Of a DNA stretch of 64,000 nucleotides, positions 47,186 to 59,625 are shown in pieces. Made by a program: the position numbers and the translations under genes. The stretch lies in assembly GCA_035048485.1 (NCBI GenBank), contig CM068592.1, positions 41,448,045-41,512,044 on the forward strand, in the 5' to 3' direction. Origin of the DNA: Pteria penguin. Lineage: Eukaryota > Mollusca > Bivalvia > Pterioida > Pteriidae. The first letter of the stretch is position 1. Each line of letters opens with the position of its first letter. The notes below the pieces were generated by a model. That model ran no database searches. It had not been told where the DNA came from and saw only the letters and a program-made list of their open reading frames with translations.

Positions 47186-48726
47186 ATATATATAAAGCTT
47201 TGAAGATGTTTTTCACTTATTGACTTCCTTGACTTGTTATTCAATTAGTTAATTAAAAACTATGCACCTTTTTGTATTATTCTATTGTCTGAAATAAATT
47301 CGAAAACAAAATATCGAATATATTTTATGGACTTCAAACCGTCTTTTTTCCCTAATGTTATGATTTATTGATAAAAACACTGCACGTAATTGCGCAATGA
47401 CATAGTGAAGCTAATTAACACGACCTATTATTGTCAGAAGTAAACCCATTGATATGATCTACAAAGGCAGTAATAAGGTGAGCAAACACTGTACTCGTAC
47501 GCTAACAAGTCAACCTATAGTGCACCGCAAAATAGAAAACATAAAAGTACAAAATGGTTACAAACGGAGAAAGACACAGCGACCCCAAGCTGTCAAATCT
47601 AGGTATCTAGAGAATCACGCCGAATTTACGACGTGACGGTTTACTTCATCTCTACAGAGTTGTCCCCCGTGCGTTCTTTTTATCTATCTCGGGATTTATC
47701 GAGCGTGGAAGATATTGGTAAGCATGGAGAATATGAGTATGTTATTACATACTCTGATGAACTCTACAACAATAACCTTACCAGCTGATTGCAGGTCCGA
47801 TTGCCATTTTCCAGTGTCATCTATAAATAAAGCTCTTCACTTTTTATTTAATATGGCTAAACAATGACGACGAAACCGTCCGAGTTATATTTACCCGCAT
47901 ATCTCCTTTTCCGTTTTCCTTGAGCGTTACATGATAACGATCCCTAAAGTTCATCATGACCTCAGATTGTATGCCTTTTATGTCCCAAAATTAATGCATC
48001 ATGTCATCAGCACTGTATTTATAAACTAATTATCATCATTTTACCCTTCATATGATTTTGGTGATTATTATGCCCTGATACCTTATGCCCAATAAATTAG
48101 CCTTCATTTATATTCGAATTTGACTGTGGAATAACACATGGCAGGCATCTCTAGCCAGCAAGAAATGCGAAATGCTTGCTCTTCCTTGATGCCTGTTTTT
48201 ATTATACTTATTGTGCGTTATACCTTTTTTTTTCTGCAAACTACTTGATAATAGCCAGGTGGCCGAAAAGTTTGTGAAAAATGAATGCTTTTGAGTTTTA
48301 TTATTATTTTTTTTTTTATTTATTTATTTTATTATTATTTTTGTTTGTTTGTTTGTTTGATTGTTTATCGGCTTCCCTTGAGGATAATCATTAAAGAATA
48401 TTGGATGGATATATTTATAGTGTGATGACCAGTGTATCGACTTAGCATTGATCCATTCCCCGTATGTTGTCCGTGTACATTTGTTCGCTTTATTTCAATT
48501 ACTCATTTATATGAGTCATCCGATGATCCGACCCAGAAATAGTGACAGTTCTGTAGACCACTTTATTTCACTTCTCTATTATGGAATAAAGAAAAATAAA
48601 CAATAAAATCGAAAATCTATATTCCAGTGAACTATATGTAGAACATCAAACCAAAATTATGATATTCGAAATTAGTTATTTGTAACACGGACACGTTCAG
48701 TGTGAAACATAACCGGAACCAAACTA
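47186..48726. other. No feature recognised
   Basis: AT-rich, with T/A runs and a GTTT microsatellite (48338-48360). The 60-codon frame at 47454 has no motif. Confidence 0.5.
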
Positions 48727-48763
48727 AACTGTAGCACTACTACACCAAACCTGCCCCTCTAGC
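48727..48763 (-). mobile_element. SINE family B head fragment, minus strand
   Basis: GTAGCACTACTACACCAAAC then CTGCCCCTC is the reverse complement of the SINE B A-box region. Only about 35 bases are left. Confidence 0.5.
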
Positions 48764-48971
48764 AAGGGACGTAACTATTTAGACATGATATTATTGTCAC
48801 GGATGTTAACGTCATTTTATATCTCTGATAATTTTTTTTCTATAATATATGCACAACCATAGTAGCTGCCCGAGATAAAACTTTCAAAACCTTTGTTGTT
48901 TTAAAAAAAATTCTGTATGAATAACACTGATCGATGACGTCATAACGCCCCACATTTGAGGTCGCGGATGA

Positions 48972-49080
48972 ATACACCGACGATCCACTTTTCAACACAG
49001 AAAGCGATGTTTGGCAGACTTTTGATTGTTATACTTATGACGTCATAATAAAATGTCCGACTTGTCCAACCTTGCGTGCT
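48972..49080. mobile_element. Truncated copy of the TIR element at 63087-63249
   Basis: GAATACACCGACGATCCACTT, GCAGACTTTTGATTGTTATA, ATGACGTCATAATAAAATGT and CTTGTCCAACCTTGCGTG match 63087-63191 in order. The right terminal repeat was not found. Confidence 0.6.
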
Positions 49081-49189
49081 AACGCGCATTATATGTAATA
49101 ATTCATGCATCAGCCATTGTAATTCATTTCTGCATGAAAACACACAATAAGAAACTTATACCATAGATGTATGCCGGATGCCGGTATCG

Positions 49190-49265
49190 GTCCAGATAGC
49201 TCAAGGGTGAGAGCGTGCGGCCTAATAGTGCAAGGTTATGGGTTCGATTCCCGGGCCTGGTCACA
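49190..49265 (+). other. tRNA-like sequence (SINE head or tRNA pseudogene)
   Basis: GGTCCAGATAGCTCAAGGG has a good D-arm (GCTC/GAGC), and GGGTTCGATTCCC is a perfect B-box and T-arm. The acceptor stem has two mismatches, the anticodon stem is imperfect and the loop lacks the invariant U33, so it is not a functional tRNA gene. It probably marks a third tRNA-derived SINE type. Confidence 0.5.
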
Positions 49266-49649
49266 ATTTTTAACCCTGCCTGTTACAGATGGGTGCGAAT
49301 TACTATTGTAAAAGGTATGGTGTATCTCTACATACTCCATATCAAGTGGACCATCCCATCCTCTTGGGGATTCAGCTGGTACTGTATACACTAAGACCTT
49401 TATGGAATAGTGTATTAAGCTCCTCTTTTCTGAAAATCAGTCAGTCTTCCAGAAAAAATAAATACAAGATTCAGAAATTTTTAATCAATAAACACAATTG
49501 CAATTCTCAAATCAAAATTCTCAATTCAAAATTTTGTAATTATCTGATTTAATCAAAATGTCTGTTTTAATGACATATCTTGAAGCCATGAATGATGCAT
49601 CAAATTTAGGCATATTTTCCACACGTATTTTCACTTTTTAATTTCTTGA

Positions 49650-51085
49650 TATCATTGGAGGCACTTGATTCTAACACATTTTATACCTCTTTCAGCTTTT
49701 CTCTGGACGGGCTTTTGTATTGAAATTGGTTCTGCTTGTTTCAAAGTAGTCCCGACGCGACAGGCTTTTGTATTGAAATTGGTTCTGCTTGTTTCAAAGT
49801 AGTCCCGGTGCCCTGGTTTTATTAGTTCGGCCATTCTTGTACTAACGGTCTTGCAAAAGTCATAAAATTCTGCATTTCTTTCACCTAAAAATTTGAAATG
49901 AACAGCATTTTCCCTCATGAATTTTAAAACTCTCACAGTTAACACAAACACATATATATAAGGCTTCTAGCTTCGATTACAAATTTACTAAGCCATTCAC
50001 TGACATCTTTGGGATTAAAGTTAGCGAAATTAAGAATTAAAACATCGGTTGCTTGCATATATATAAGGCTTCTAGCTTCGATTACAAATTTACTAAGCCA
50101 TTCACTGACATCTTTGGGATTAAAGTTAGCGAAATTAAGAATTAAAACACCGGTTGCTTGCATATATATAAGGCTTCTAGCTTCGATTACAAATTTACTA
50201 AGCCATTCACTGACATCTTTGGGATTAAAGTTAGCGAAATTTAGAATTAAAACATCGGTTGCTTGCATATATATAAGGCTTCCAGCTTCGATTACAAATT
50301 TACTAAGCCATTCACTGACATCTTTGGGATTAAAGTTAGCGAAAATAGGAATGAAAACACCGGTTGCTTGCATATATATAAGACTTCTAGCTTCGATTAC
50401 AAATTTACTAAGCCATTCACTGACATCTTTGGGATTAAAGTTAGCGAAAATAGGAATGAAAACACCGGTTGCTTGCATATATATAAGGCTTCTAGCTTCG
50501 ATTACAAATTTACTAAGCCATTCACTGACATCTTTGGGATTAAAGTTAGCGAAATTAAGAATTAAAACACCGGTTGCTTGCATATATATAAGGCTTCTAG
50601 CTTCGATTACAAATTTACTAAGCCATTCACTGACATCTTTGGGATTAAAGTTAGCGAAATTTTAAATTAGAATTAAAACAACGGTTGCTTGCATCCAAAC
50701 TTCCCGCCAATATTGTCAGGGCCCATTTAGTGTTCTCCTTGTATTTTTATTTTCCGTAGACTTGATTAATTCACGAACCTCCTTGGTCGTTGACAAAATC
50801 TCCACATCGTGAGCTTGTTTTTTCCGTAGCTATGGTATTTTCAATGTGTCGATTTTCCAAATCTTCACGCTGTCCAAACTCTTTTTCAAGTTACTCAAGA
50901 ACGTTGTCTATTGGAAGTTGAACTTGAGATGAATCGAAAATCCCCATGTCACAAACTGATAGAGCTTGAATAATACTTAATTCTCCAAATAAATAGTCAC
51001 ACTCGATTTCATCTGTTGCTTGCAAAAGTGTAAAATAATTAATATCTCCCCATATATCATGATCATTGGAGGTATCTGTTTCTAT
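49650..51085 (-). pseudogene. Decayed DUF3504/KIAA1958-QRICH1-like (Crypton recombinase-derived) coding remnant
   Basis: Reading the minus strand downward from 51085, pieces appear in the order seen in KIAA1958/QRICH1/ZMYM-type proteins, whose DUF3504 region derives from Crypton tyrosine recombinases. First is an acidic N-terminal stretch (DIWGDINYF, GELSIIQALS; about 51085-50890). Then comes ELIKSTENKNTRRTL (50721-50795), followed in another frame by KENTKWALTIL. The block PKDVSEWLSKFVIEARS follows, repeated seven times by tandem amplification. After the array come LKFMRENAVHFKFLGERNAE and DFCKTVSTRMAELIKPG (49951-49800), then KQAEPIS, the usual lead-in to the recombinase-like core. Stops and frameshifts between pieces and a 53-bp duplication near 49711-49805 show it is broken. 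The catalytic core was not seen. Family recognition is from memory of motif patterns. It could be a fragment of a Crypton element or of a host gene derived from one. Confidence 0.5.
49953..50690. repeat. 105-bp tandem repeat, about 7 copies, inside the DUF3504-like remnant
   Basis: The unit starts near CATATATATAAGG and recurs exactly every 105 bases (for example 50056 and 50161), with a few substitutions such as the AATTAAGAATTAA/AATAGGAATGAA variants. 105 bp is 35 codons. The minus strand stays open for 214 residues, each unit carrying PKDVSEWLSKFVIEARS; the plus strand is also open for 218 residues. The minus frame continues the flanking protein remnant, so that is the original coding sense and the plus frame is a shadow. 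Confidence 0.9.
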
Positions 51086-51093
51086 ATTAAAGG

Positions 51094-51271
51094 CGAGACA
51101 GGCTCGGTATAGTGGTTGAGCGCTTGGCTTGTGGTGCCGACGATCTTGGTTCGATTCCCGGATTGCGCCACTATGTTTAAGAAATTGATAATCCCCTGCT
51201 TCCATGACGCAGTATAACTGAAAAATTGTTGAAAGCGACGTAAAACACCAATCAACCAACCAATCAACCAA
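51094..51271 (+). mobile_element. SINE family B, full length, inserted next to the DUF3504-like remnant
   Basis: Reads AGACAGGCTCGGTATAGTGG (A-box region), GGTTCGATTCCCGGATTGCG, CTGCTTCCATGACGCAGTAT, GAAAGCGACGTAAAACACC and a CAACCAACCAATCAACCAAC tail. CTATATTAAAGG (51082-51093) and CTATATTAAGG (51272-51282) form a target duplication. Confidence 0.9.
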
Positions 51272-51898
51272 CTATATTAAGGGCTGTGGCTTCCTAACTC
51301 AGGGTCGCGCGGTTTTCAGTTTCCATTATACTTTATACCTCCTTCTCTTCTCAAATAACTTAGATAAACTGACCATGTGCTTCTACAATTGCCAAAAAGT
51401 GCTTCGACTAGAGACTAATAATCTTTTGGTTGGTTATAATTAAAATAAGATATGTGGTATCTATGATTGGACATATCATATCAGGTGGTCATAATTTGGA
51501 ATTTCTCGAGTTTTTCTGTGAAATTTATTTTGGGGTATGATAAAGACCGAGGATCACAATGACTCGATTTACACACGCTTCATTATGCAAATTAATTCTT
51601 AGAATGATCAAGTTTTTATTTTTATTTTTTTTTCAAAATAACTCTCATAGATATCATTTCAGAAAATGAATGGCATTTGTGACACATATGGTACATATAA
51701 TTACCCATAGAAAAAGTGTTAGTTATGCTGAAATACACTATGGACGGATGCATCATTCCACTCGGGGCTGCGCCCCTCGTGAATTGCACACGTCCCTGGT
51801 GTTTCTCACATTTCGGACAGGAAAATTCTCATTTTTTCCTTGAAGAGATTTTGTTATCTTGCCCTCCGTTATCTCACCCTGTGGGCGTGGCTTAAACC

Positions 51899-52056
51899 GG
51901 AAGTTGACGAACTACTTCTTAGAAAGAAGTTATACACTTCGGTCGACCGCGGTTTTGGTTAGCTCATTCAGCAAGTATTCAAAGTGTATATTTTCATAAA
52001 TATAGTTCTAGTCATGTTGCGCACACAAAGATTTCAGAAGTAGTTCTTCAACTTCC
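51899..52056. mobile_element. 158-bp MITE-like element with 21-bp terminal inverted repeats
   Basis: GGAAGTTGACGAACTACTTC (51899) and its inverted copy AAGTAGTTCTTCAACTTCC (ending 52056) differ at one position. ACC lies on both flanks. It is followed by an (AAT)n run at 52062-52079. Confidence 0.75.
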
Positions 52057-52744
52057 ACCAAATAATAATAATAATAATACACACAGGCAGTACATGTCAC
52101 TGGGCCGGGCACAAAAATCCTGCTTCATTAAACAACTACAGCCTGTAGTACAGGGCCCTCAGCAATCATCAGCAATACCTTATGTCATCTCTATTATCTA
52201 GGTCATCGCCATTGAATGCAAAAAGTTCTTCAAATGTTTTTACCTCGTCAGCTTCATGTCCTCGTCGGCAGTCTCGGACAGAAGGCTACATATCGATATG
52301 AATTTCCAAAAACTTTAATACTAGAAATCCAATACACACTATCATCTATTACACTTCAATTCACGGAGGCAGTTTCAATATCGTCATAGATTATTGCAAT
52401 CAACACAAGCGTATAAGATCACTGTGTAACAAGTGTTAATTTTTATATGCCGTGTGCATCTACATGTTCAAATAAGTGCGCGTTGTGTACTTTTGTCAGC
52501 GGAATAGTCTAAAATTTTTGCGTGTGTACCATGACCATAATTATAAAAATATACACTTTGAATTCTTGTTTAATAAGCTAACTTTTACGGAAAATCTTCT
52601 TTATGATGTTTATATTCGTTAATAAAGATTAACTTTAATAGGGACTTCTTTTTCTTGCGTAAGGTATTGGGCAGAGTTTGTCTGTAATTATTTGAGTTGT
52701 CTTTCTTTGACTGCATAAAGAGTGAAAAGGGAAATGTGAGAAAA

Positions 52745-52905
52745 AGGATCAAAACAACATGTTCCGGGAGGGACAAAGAAATCTTAATCCTCGTGCCCAT
52801 GCCGATTGAAATCCATGACTCGGCAAACCTCGTCATGGATATCAATAGGCATGGGCACGAGGATTGAGATTTCTTTGTCCCTCCCGGAACATGGTGTTAG
52901 ATCCT
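52745..52905. repeat. 161-bp near-perfect palindrome (75-bp arms)
   Basis: AGGATC..ACATGTTCCGGGAGGGACAA and ATCCTCGTGCCCATGCC in the left arm reappear inverted as GGCATGGGCACGAGGAT and TTGTCCCTCCCGGAACATG..GATCCT in the right. About ten bases (TCGGCAAACC) separate the arms; divergence is only a few bases. Confidence 0.9.
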
Positions 52906-52975
52906 ATTAATCTCAACCTAACCAACACTTTTCAATGGGGTAACTACTACTTATTCAATAAATACTATTCATATT

Positions 52976-53250
52976 TATGTTTTATGACCTCTCAACTCTG
53001 TATAGAGGATTACACGTATTTATGAATTATTAAATGCATGTTCTTCGGTTGTATTGCTTTTGTGGTGAGAGGGAAGGTGGGCCAGTAAAGCGATTAACTC
53101 CACCACCCAATACGTGACCATCCCAAGTCGGAACCGCAATTACATTACAATTCGATATCCTGCCATGTCTTTTAATGTGCGTTGTGCTGTTTGCTCTACA
53201 TGTCCGCGACGGCTTTTGTCATACAGCTGGATAAAATGTCACGTGTTGGG
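52976..53250 (+). repeat. Dispersed repeat, copy 3 of 3
   Basis: Carries TTTTATGACCTCTC, GAGAGGGAAGGTGGGCC, GACCATCCCAAGTCGGAACC and TGTCATACAGCTGGATAAAA, aligned with 46510-46830. It ends where the large 47-bp satellite begins. Confidence 0.55.
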
Positions 53251-56200
53251 AGTGTCACAATTATACAACATAGCAGCAGGGGTATAATAACACCGATGCC
53301 AAACCATAGGGGGTGTTACAGTTATACTACATAGCAGCAGGGGTATAATAACACCGATGCCAAACCATAGGTGGTGTTACATTTATACAACATGAGAACT
53401 TGGGTACAATAACACTAATGTCAAACCATAGGTAGTGTTACGATCATACAACATCAGAACAGGGTATAATAACATCGATGTCTAACCATAGCTAGTGTTA
53501 CAGTCATTCAACATGAGGACAGGTATATAATAATACTGGTAGTGTTATAGTCATTCAACATGAGGACAGGGGTATAATAACACTGCTAGTGTCACAGTCA
53601 TACAACATGAGGACAGGTATATAATAACACTGGTAGTGTTATAGTCATTCAACATGAGGACAGGGGTATAATAACACTGGTAGTGTTATAGTCATTCAAC
53701 ATGAGGACAGGTATATAATAACACTGGTAGTGTTATAGTCATTCAACATGAGGACAAGGGTATAATACCTCTGGTAGTGTTATAGTCATTCAACATGAGG
53801 ACAGGGATATAATAACATCGATGTCAAACCATAGGTAGTGTTACAGTCATTCAACATGAGGACAGGTGTAAAATACTGACTGAAATAAATAATATGATAG
53901 CACTAGTAGTGTTATAGTCATTCAACATGAGGACAGGGGTATAATAACACTGGTAGTGTCACAGTCATACAACATGAGGACAGGGGTATAATAACACTGG
54001 TAGTGTCACAGTCATACAACATGAGGACAGGGGTATGATAACACTGGTAGTGTCACAGTCACACAACATGAGGGCAGGGGTATAATAACATTAGTAGTGT
54101 CACAGCCACACAACATGAGGACAGGGGTATAATAACACTGGTAGTGACACAGTCATACAACATGAGGACAGGGGTATAATAACACTGCAAGTGTCACAGT
54201 CATACAACATGAGGACAGGGGTATAATAACACTGCAAGTGTCACAGTCATACAACATGCGGTCAGGGGTATAATAACACTGCTAGTGTCACAGTCATACA
54301 ACATGAGGTCAGGGGTATAATACACTAGTAGTGTCACAGTCATACAACATGAGGACAAGGGTATAATAACACTGGTAGTGTCACAGTCATGCAACATGAG
54401 GACAGGGGTATAATACCACTGCTAGTGTCACAGTCATACAACATGAGGGCAGGGGTATAATACACTAGTAGTGTCACAGTCACACAACATGAGGACAGGG
54501 GTATAATACCACTGGTAGTGTCAGTCCAACAACATGAGGACAGGGGTATAATAACACAGGTAGTGTCACAGTCATACAACATGAGGACAGGGGCTATAAT
54601 AACACTGGTAGTGTCAGTCCAACAACATGAGGACAGGGGTATAATAACACTGGTAGTGTCACAGTCATACAACATGAGGACAGGGGCTATAATAACACTG
54701 CTAGTGACACAGTCATACAACATGAGGACAAGGGTATAATAACACTGGAAATGTCACAGTCATACAACATGAGGACAGGGGTATAATAACACTAGTAGTG
54801 TCACAGTCATACAACATGAGGACAGGGGTATAATAACACTGCTAGTGTCACAGTCATACAACATGAGGACAAGGGTATAATAACATTAGTAGTGTCACAG
54901 CCACACAACATGAGGACAGGGGTATAATAACACTGGTACTGTCACAGCCACACAACATGAGGACAGGGGTATAATAACACTGGTAGTGTCACAGTCATAC
55001 AACATGAGGACAGGGGTACAATAACACTGGTAGTGTCAAAGTCACACAACATGAGGAAAGGGGTATAATAACACTAATAGTGTCATAGTCATACAACATG
55101 AGGACAGGGGTATAATAACACTGCTAGTGTCACAGTCCCACAACATGAGGACAGGGGTATAATAACACTGGTAGTGTCAGTCCAACAACATGAGGACAGG
55201 GGTATAATAACACTGGTAGTGTCAGTCCAACAACATGAGGACAGGGGTATAATAACACTGGTAGTGTCAAAGTCATACAACATGAGGACAGGGGCTATAA
55301 TAACACTGCTAGTGACACAGTCATACAACATGAGGACAAGGGTATAAAAACACTGGAAATGTCACAGTCACACATCATGAGGACAGGGGTATAATAACAC
55401 TGGTAGTGTCAGTCCAACAACATGAGGACAGGGGTATAATAACACTGGTAGTGTCAGTCCAATAACATGAGGACAGGGGTATAATAACATTAGTAGTGTC
55501 ACAGCCACACAACATGAGGATAGGGGTATAATAACACTGGTAGTGTCACAGTCATACAACATGAGGACAGGGGTATGATAACACTGGTAGTGTCACAGTC
55601 ACACAACATGAGGACAGGGGTATAATACACTAGTAGTGTCACAGTCATACAACATGAGGACAAGGGTATAATAACACTGGTAGTGTCACAGTCATACAAC
55701 ATGAAGACAGGGGTATAATAACACTGGTAGTGTCACAGTCACACAACATGAGGACAAGGGTATAATAACATTAGTAGTGTCACAGCCACACCACATGAGG
55801 ACAGGAGTATAATAACACTGGTAGTGTCACAGCCACACAACATGAGGACAGGGGTATAATAACACTGGTAGTGTCACAGTCATACAACATGAGGACAGGG
55901 GTATAATAACACTGGTAGTGTCAAAGTCAAACAACATGAGGACAGGGGTATAATAACACTAATAGTGTCATAGTCATACAACATGAGGACAGGGGTATAA
56001 TAACACTGCTAGTGTCACAGTCACACAACATGAGGACAGGGGTATAATAACACTGGTAGTGTCAGTCCAACAACATGAGGACAGGGGTATAATAACACTG
56101 GTAGTTTCACAGTCATACAACATGAGGACAGGGGCTATAATAACACTGCTAGTGACACAGTCATACAACATGAGGACAAGGGTATAATAACACTGGAAAT

Positions 56201-58420
56201 GTCACAGTCATACAACATGAGGACAGGGGTATAATAACCCTAGTAGTGTCACAGTCATACAACATGAGGACAGGAGTATAATAACACTGTTAGTGTCACA
56301 GTCATACAACATGAGGACAAGGGTATAATAACACTGTTAGTGTCACAGTCACACAACATGAGGACAAGGGTATAATAACATTAGTAGTGTCACAGCCACA
56401 CAACATGAGGACAGGTGTATAATAACACTGGTAGTGTCACAGCCACACAACATGAGGACAGGGGTATAATAACACTGGTAGTGTCACAGTCATACAACAT
56501 GAGAACAGGGGTATAATAACACTAATAGTGTCAAAGTCACACAACATGAGGACAGGGGTATAATACACTAGTAGTGTCACAGTCATACGACATGAGGACA
56601 GGTATAATAACACTAATAGTGTCATAGTCATACAACATGAGGACAGGGGTATAATAACACTGCTAGTGTCACAGTCACACAACATGAGGACAGGGGTATA
56701 ATAACACTGGTAGTGTCACAGTCATACAACATGAGGACAAGGATATAATAATACTGCTAGTGTCACAGTCATACAACATGAGGACAGGGGTATAATAACA
56801 CTAGTAGTGTCACAGTCATACAACATGAGGACAAGGGTATAATAACACTGGTAGTGTCACAGTCATACAACATGAAGACAAGGGTATAATAACATTAGTA
56901 GTGTCACAGCCACACCACATGAGGACAGGAGTATAATAACACTGGTAGTGTCACAGCCACACAACATGAGAACAGGGGTATAATAACACTGGTAGTGTCA
57001 CAGTCATACAACATGAGGACAGGGGTATAATAACACTGGTAGTGTCACAGTCATACAACATGAGGACAGGGGTATAATAACACTAGTAGTGTCACAGTCA
57101 TACAACATGAGGACAAGGGTATAATAACACTGGTAGTGTCACAGTCACACAACATGAGGACAAGGGTATAATAACATTAGTAGTGTCACAGCCACACCAC
57201 ATGAGGACAGGAGTATAATAACACTGGTAGTGTCACAGTCACACAACATGAGGACAAGGGTATAATAACATTAGTAGTGTCACAGCCACACAACATGAGG
57301 ACAGGGGTATAATAACACTGGTAGTGTCACAGCCACACAACATGAGGACAGGGGTATAATAACACTGGTAGTGTCACAGTCATACAACATGAGGACAGGG
57401 GTATAATAACACTGGTAGTGTCACAGCCACACAACATGAGGACAGGGGTATAATACCACTGGTAGTGTCACAGTCATACAACATGAGGACAGGGGTATAA
57501 TACCACTGCAAGTGTCACAGTCATACAACATGAGAACAGGGGTATAATAACACTGGTAGTGTCACAGTCATACAACATGAGGACAGGGGTATAATAACAC
57601 TGGTAGTGTCACAGTCATACAACATGAGGACAGGTGTATAATAACACTGCTAATGTCACAGTCACACAACATGAGGACAGGGGTATAATAACACTAGTAG
57701 TGTCACAGTCACACAACATGAGGACAAGGGTATAATAACATTAGTAGTGTCACAGCCACACAACATGAGGACAGGGGTATAATAACACTGGTAGTGTCAC
57801 AGTCATACAACATGAGGACAGGGGTATAATAACACTGGTAGTGACACAGTCATACAACATGAGGACAGGGGTATGATAACACTGGTAGTGTCACAGTCAC
57901 ACAACATGAGGACAGGGGTAAAATAACACTAGTATTGTCACAGTCATACAACATGAGGACGTATAATAACACTGCTAGTATCAAAGTCATACAACATGAG
58001 GACAAGGGTATGATAACACTGGCAGTGTCACAGTCATAGAACATGAGGACAGGGGTATAATAACACTGGTAGTGTCACAGCCACACAACATGAGGACAGG
58101 GTATAATAACACTGGTAGTGTCACAGCCACACAACATGAGGACAGGGGTATAATAATACTGCTAGTTCCACAGTCACACAACATGAGGACAGGGTATAAT
58201 AACACTACTAGTGTCACGGTCATACAACATGAGGACAAGGGTATATTAACACTGATGTCAAACTATACGTCAGAATAATACCACATGAGTACAGGGGTAT
58301 AATAACACTGATCGTCAAGCCATAATTAGTCTCTCATTAATACAACACAACAAGTAACAACAGGAATAGAATTCCACTGATGAAAAACCTTGGGTAATGT
58401 CACAGTCATTCAGCATGAGG
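53250..58420. repeat. 47-bp satellite, about 110 copies (main domain)
   Basis: Unit TAGTGTCACAGTCATACAAC then ATGAGGACAGGGGTATAATA and ACACTGG, with 42-65 bp length variants. The first few units (53250-53540) are longer, about 65 bp, with CAAACCATAGG. The junction ACACTGGTAGTGT in each unit is a 5-bp stem with a 3-base loop. Short minus-strand frames are by-products. Confidence 0.96.
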
Positions 58421-58780
58421 ACAGATGTATAATGACAATGAAGGAGGATATGTGTATAATGACAATGAAGTCGAATGTAATTATGGAGCATGAGGACAGG
58501 TGTATAATGACAATGAAGTCCAATGTAGTTTTGGAGCATGAGGACAGGTGTATAATGACAATGAAGTCGAATGTAATTATGGAGCATGAGGACAGGTGTA
58601 CATGTATAATGACAATGAAGTGCAATGTAATTATGGAGCATGAGGACAGGTGTATAATGACAATGAAGTCCAATGTAATTATGGAGCATGAGGACAGGTG
58701 TATAATGACAATGAAGTCCAATGTAATTATGGAGCATGAGGACAGGTGTATAATGACAATGAAGTCCAATGACGTCAAAA
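58421..58780. repeat. 48-bp subfamily of the same satellite, about 7 copies
   Basis: Unit of the type TGTATAATGACAATGAAGTC then CAATGTAATTATGGAGCATGAGGACAGG; the last part is shared with the 47-bp unit. 48 bp is 16 codons, so both strands stay open. Confidence 0.93.
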
Positions 58781-58849
58781 CATTGGTTGTTTTACAGTCA
58801 TACAACAAGGGAAAGTGGTTATGATAAAACTAGCACAATACGAAACATG

Positions 58850-59625
58850 GTATTATAACAATGGTGTCAAACCATAGGCAATGTTACAGTTATACAACAT
58901 AAAACAGGGGTATAATAACACTGAAGTAAATAATATGTGATGTTACGGTCAAACAACATGAGAAAAGGAGTATAATAACACTATGTAAAGATATATATGG
59001 TGTTACGGTCAAACAAAATGAGAACAGAGGTATAATAACACTGAAGTAAAGAAATATGCGGGATCACGTTCAAACAACGTGAGAACAGAGGTATAATAAC
59101 ACTATGTAAAGAAATATGCGGTGTTACGTTCAAACACCATGAGAACAGAGGTATAGTAACACTATGTAAAGAAATATGTTGTGTTACGGTCAAACAACAT
59201 GAGAACAGAGGTATAGTAACACTATGTAAAGAAATATGTTGTGTTACGGTCAAATAACATGAGAACAGAGGTATAGTAACACTACGTAAAGAAATATGTT
59301 GTGTTACGGTCAAACAACATGAGAACAGAGGTATAATAACACTATGTAAAGAAATATGTGGTGTTACGATCAAACACCATGAGAACAGAGGTATAGTAAC
59401 ATTATGTAAAGAAATATGTGGTGTTACGATCAAACACCATGAGAACAGAGGTATAATAACACTATGTAAAGAAATATGTGGTGTTACGATCAAACAGCAT
59501 GAGAACAGAGGTATAATAACACTGAAGTAAATAAATGTGTGATGTTACGATCAAATAACATGAGAACAGGGGTTTTATAACACTGTAGTCGAACCATAGG
59601 TGGTGTCACAGTCATACAACACTAG
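58850..59625. repeat. 60-bp subfamily of the same satellite, about 12 copies
   Basis: Unit of the type ACTATGTAAAGAAATATGTG then GTGTTACGGTCAAACAACAT and GAGAACAGAGGTATAATAAC, period exactly 60 (59161, 59221). It shares the CAACATGAG-ACAG-GGTATAATAACACT block with the 47-bp unit. Confidence 0.94.

Noticed and set aside
49190..49265. Functional tRNA gene
   Set aside because: Mismatched acceptor stem, poor anticodon stem and no U33; better explained as a tRNA-derived SINE head.
50891..51271. A 126-residue minus-strand protein starting at 51271
   Set aside because: Its first 60 residues are antisense SINE B sequence; only the part from about 51085 downward belongs to the DUF3504-like remnant.
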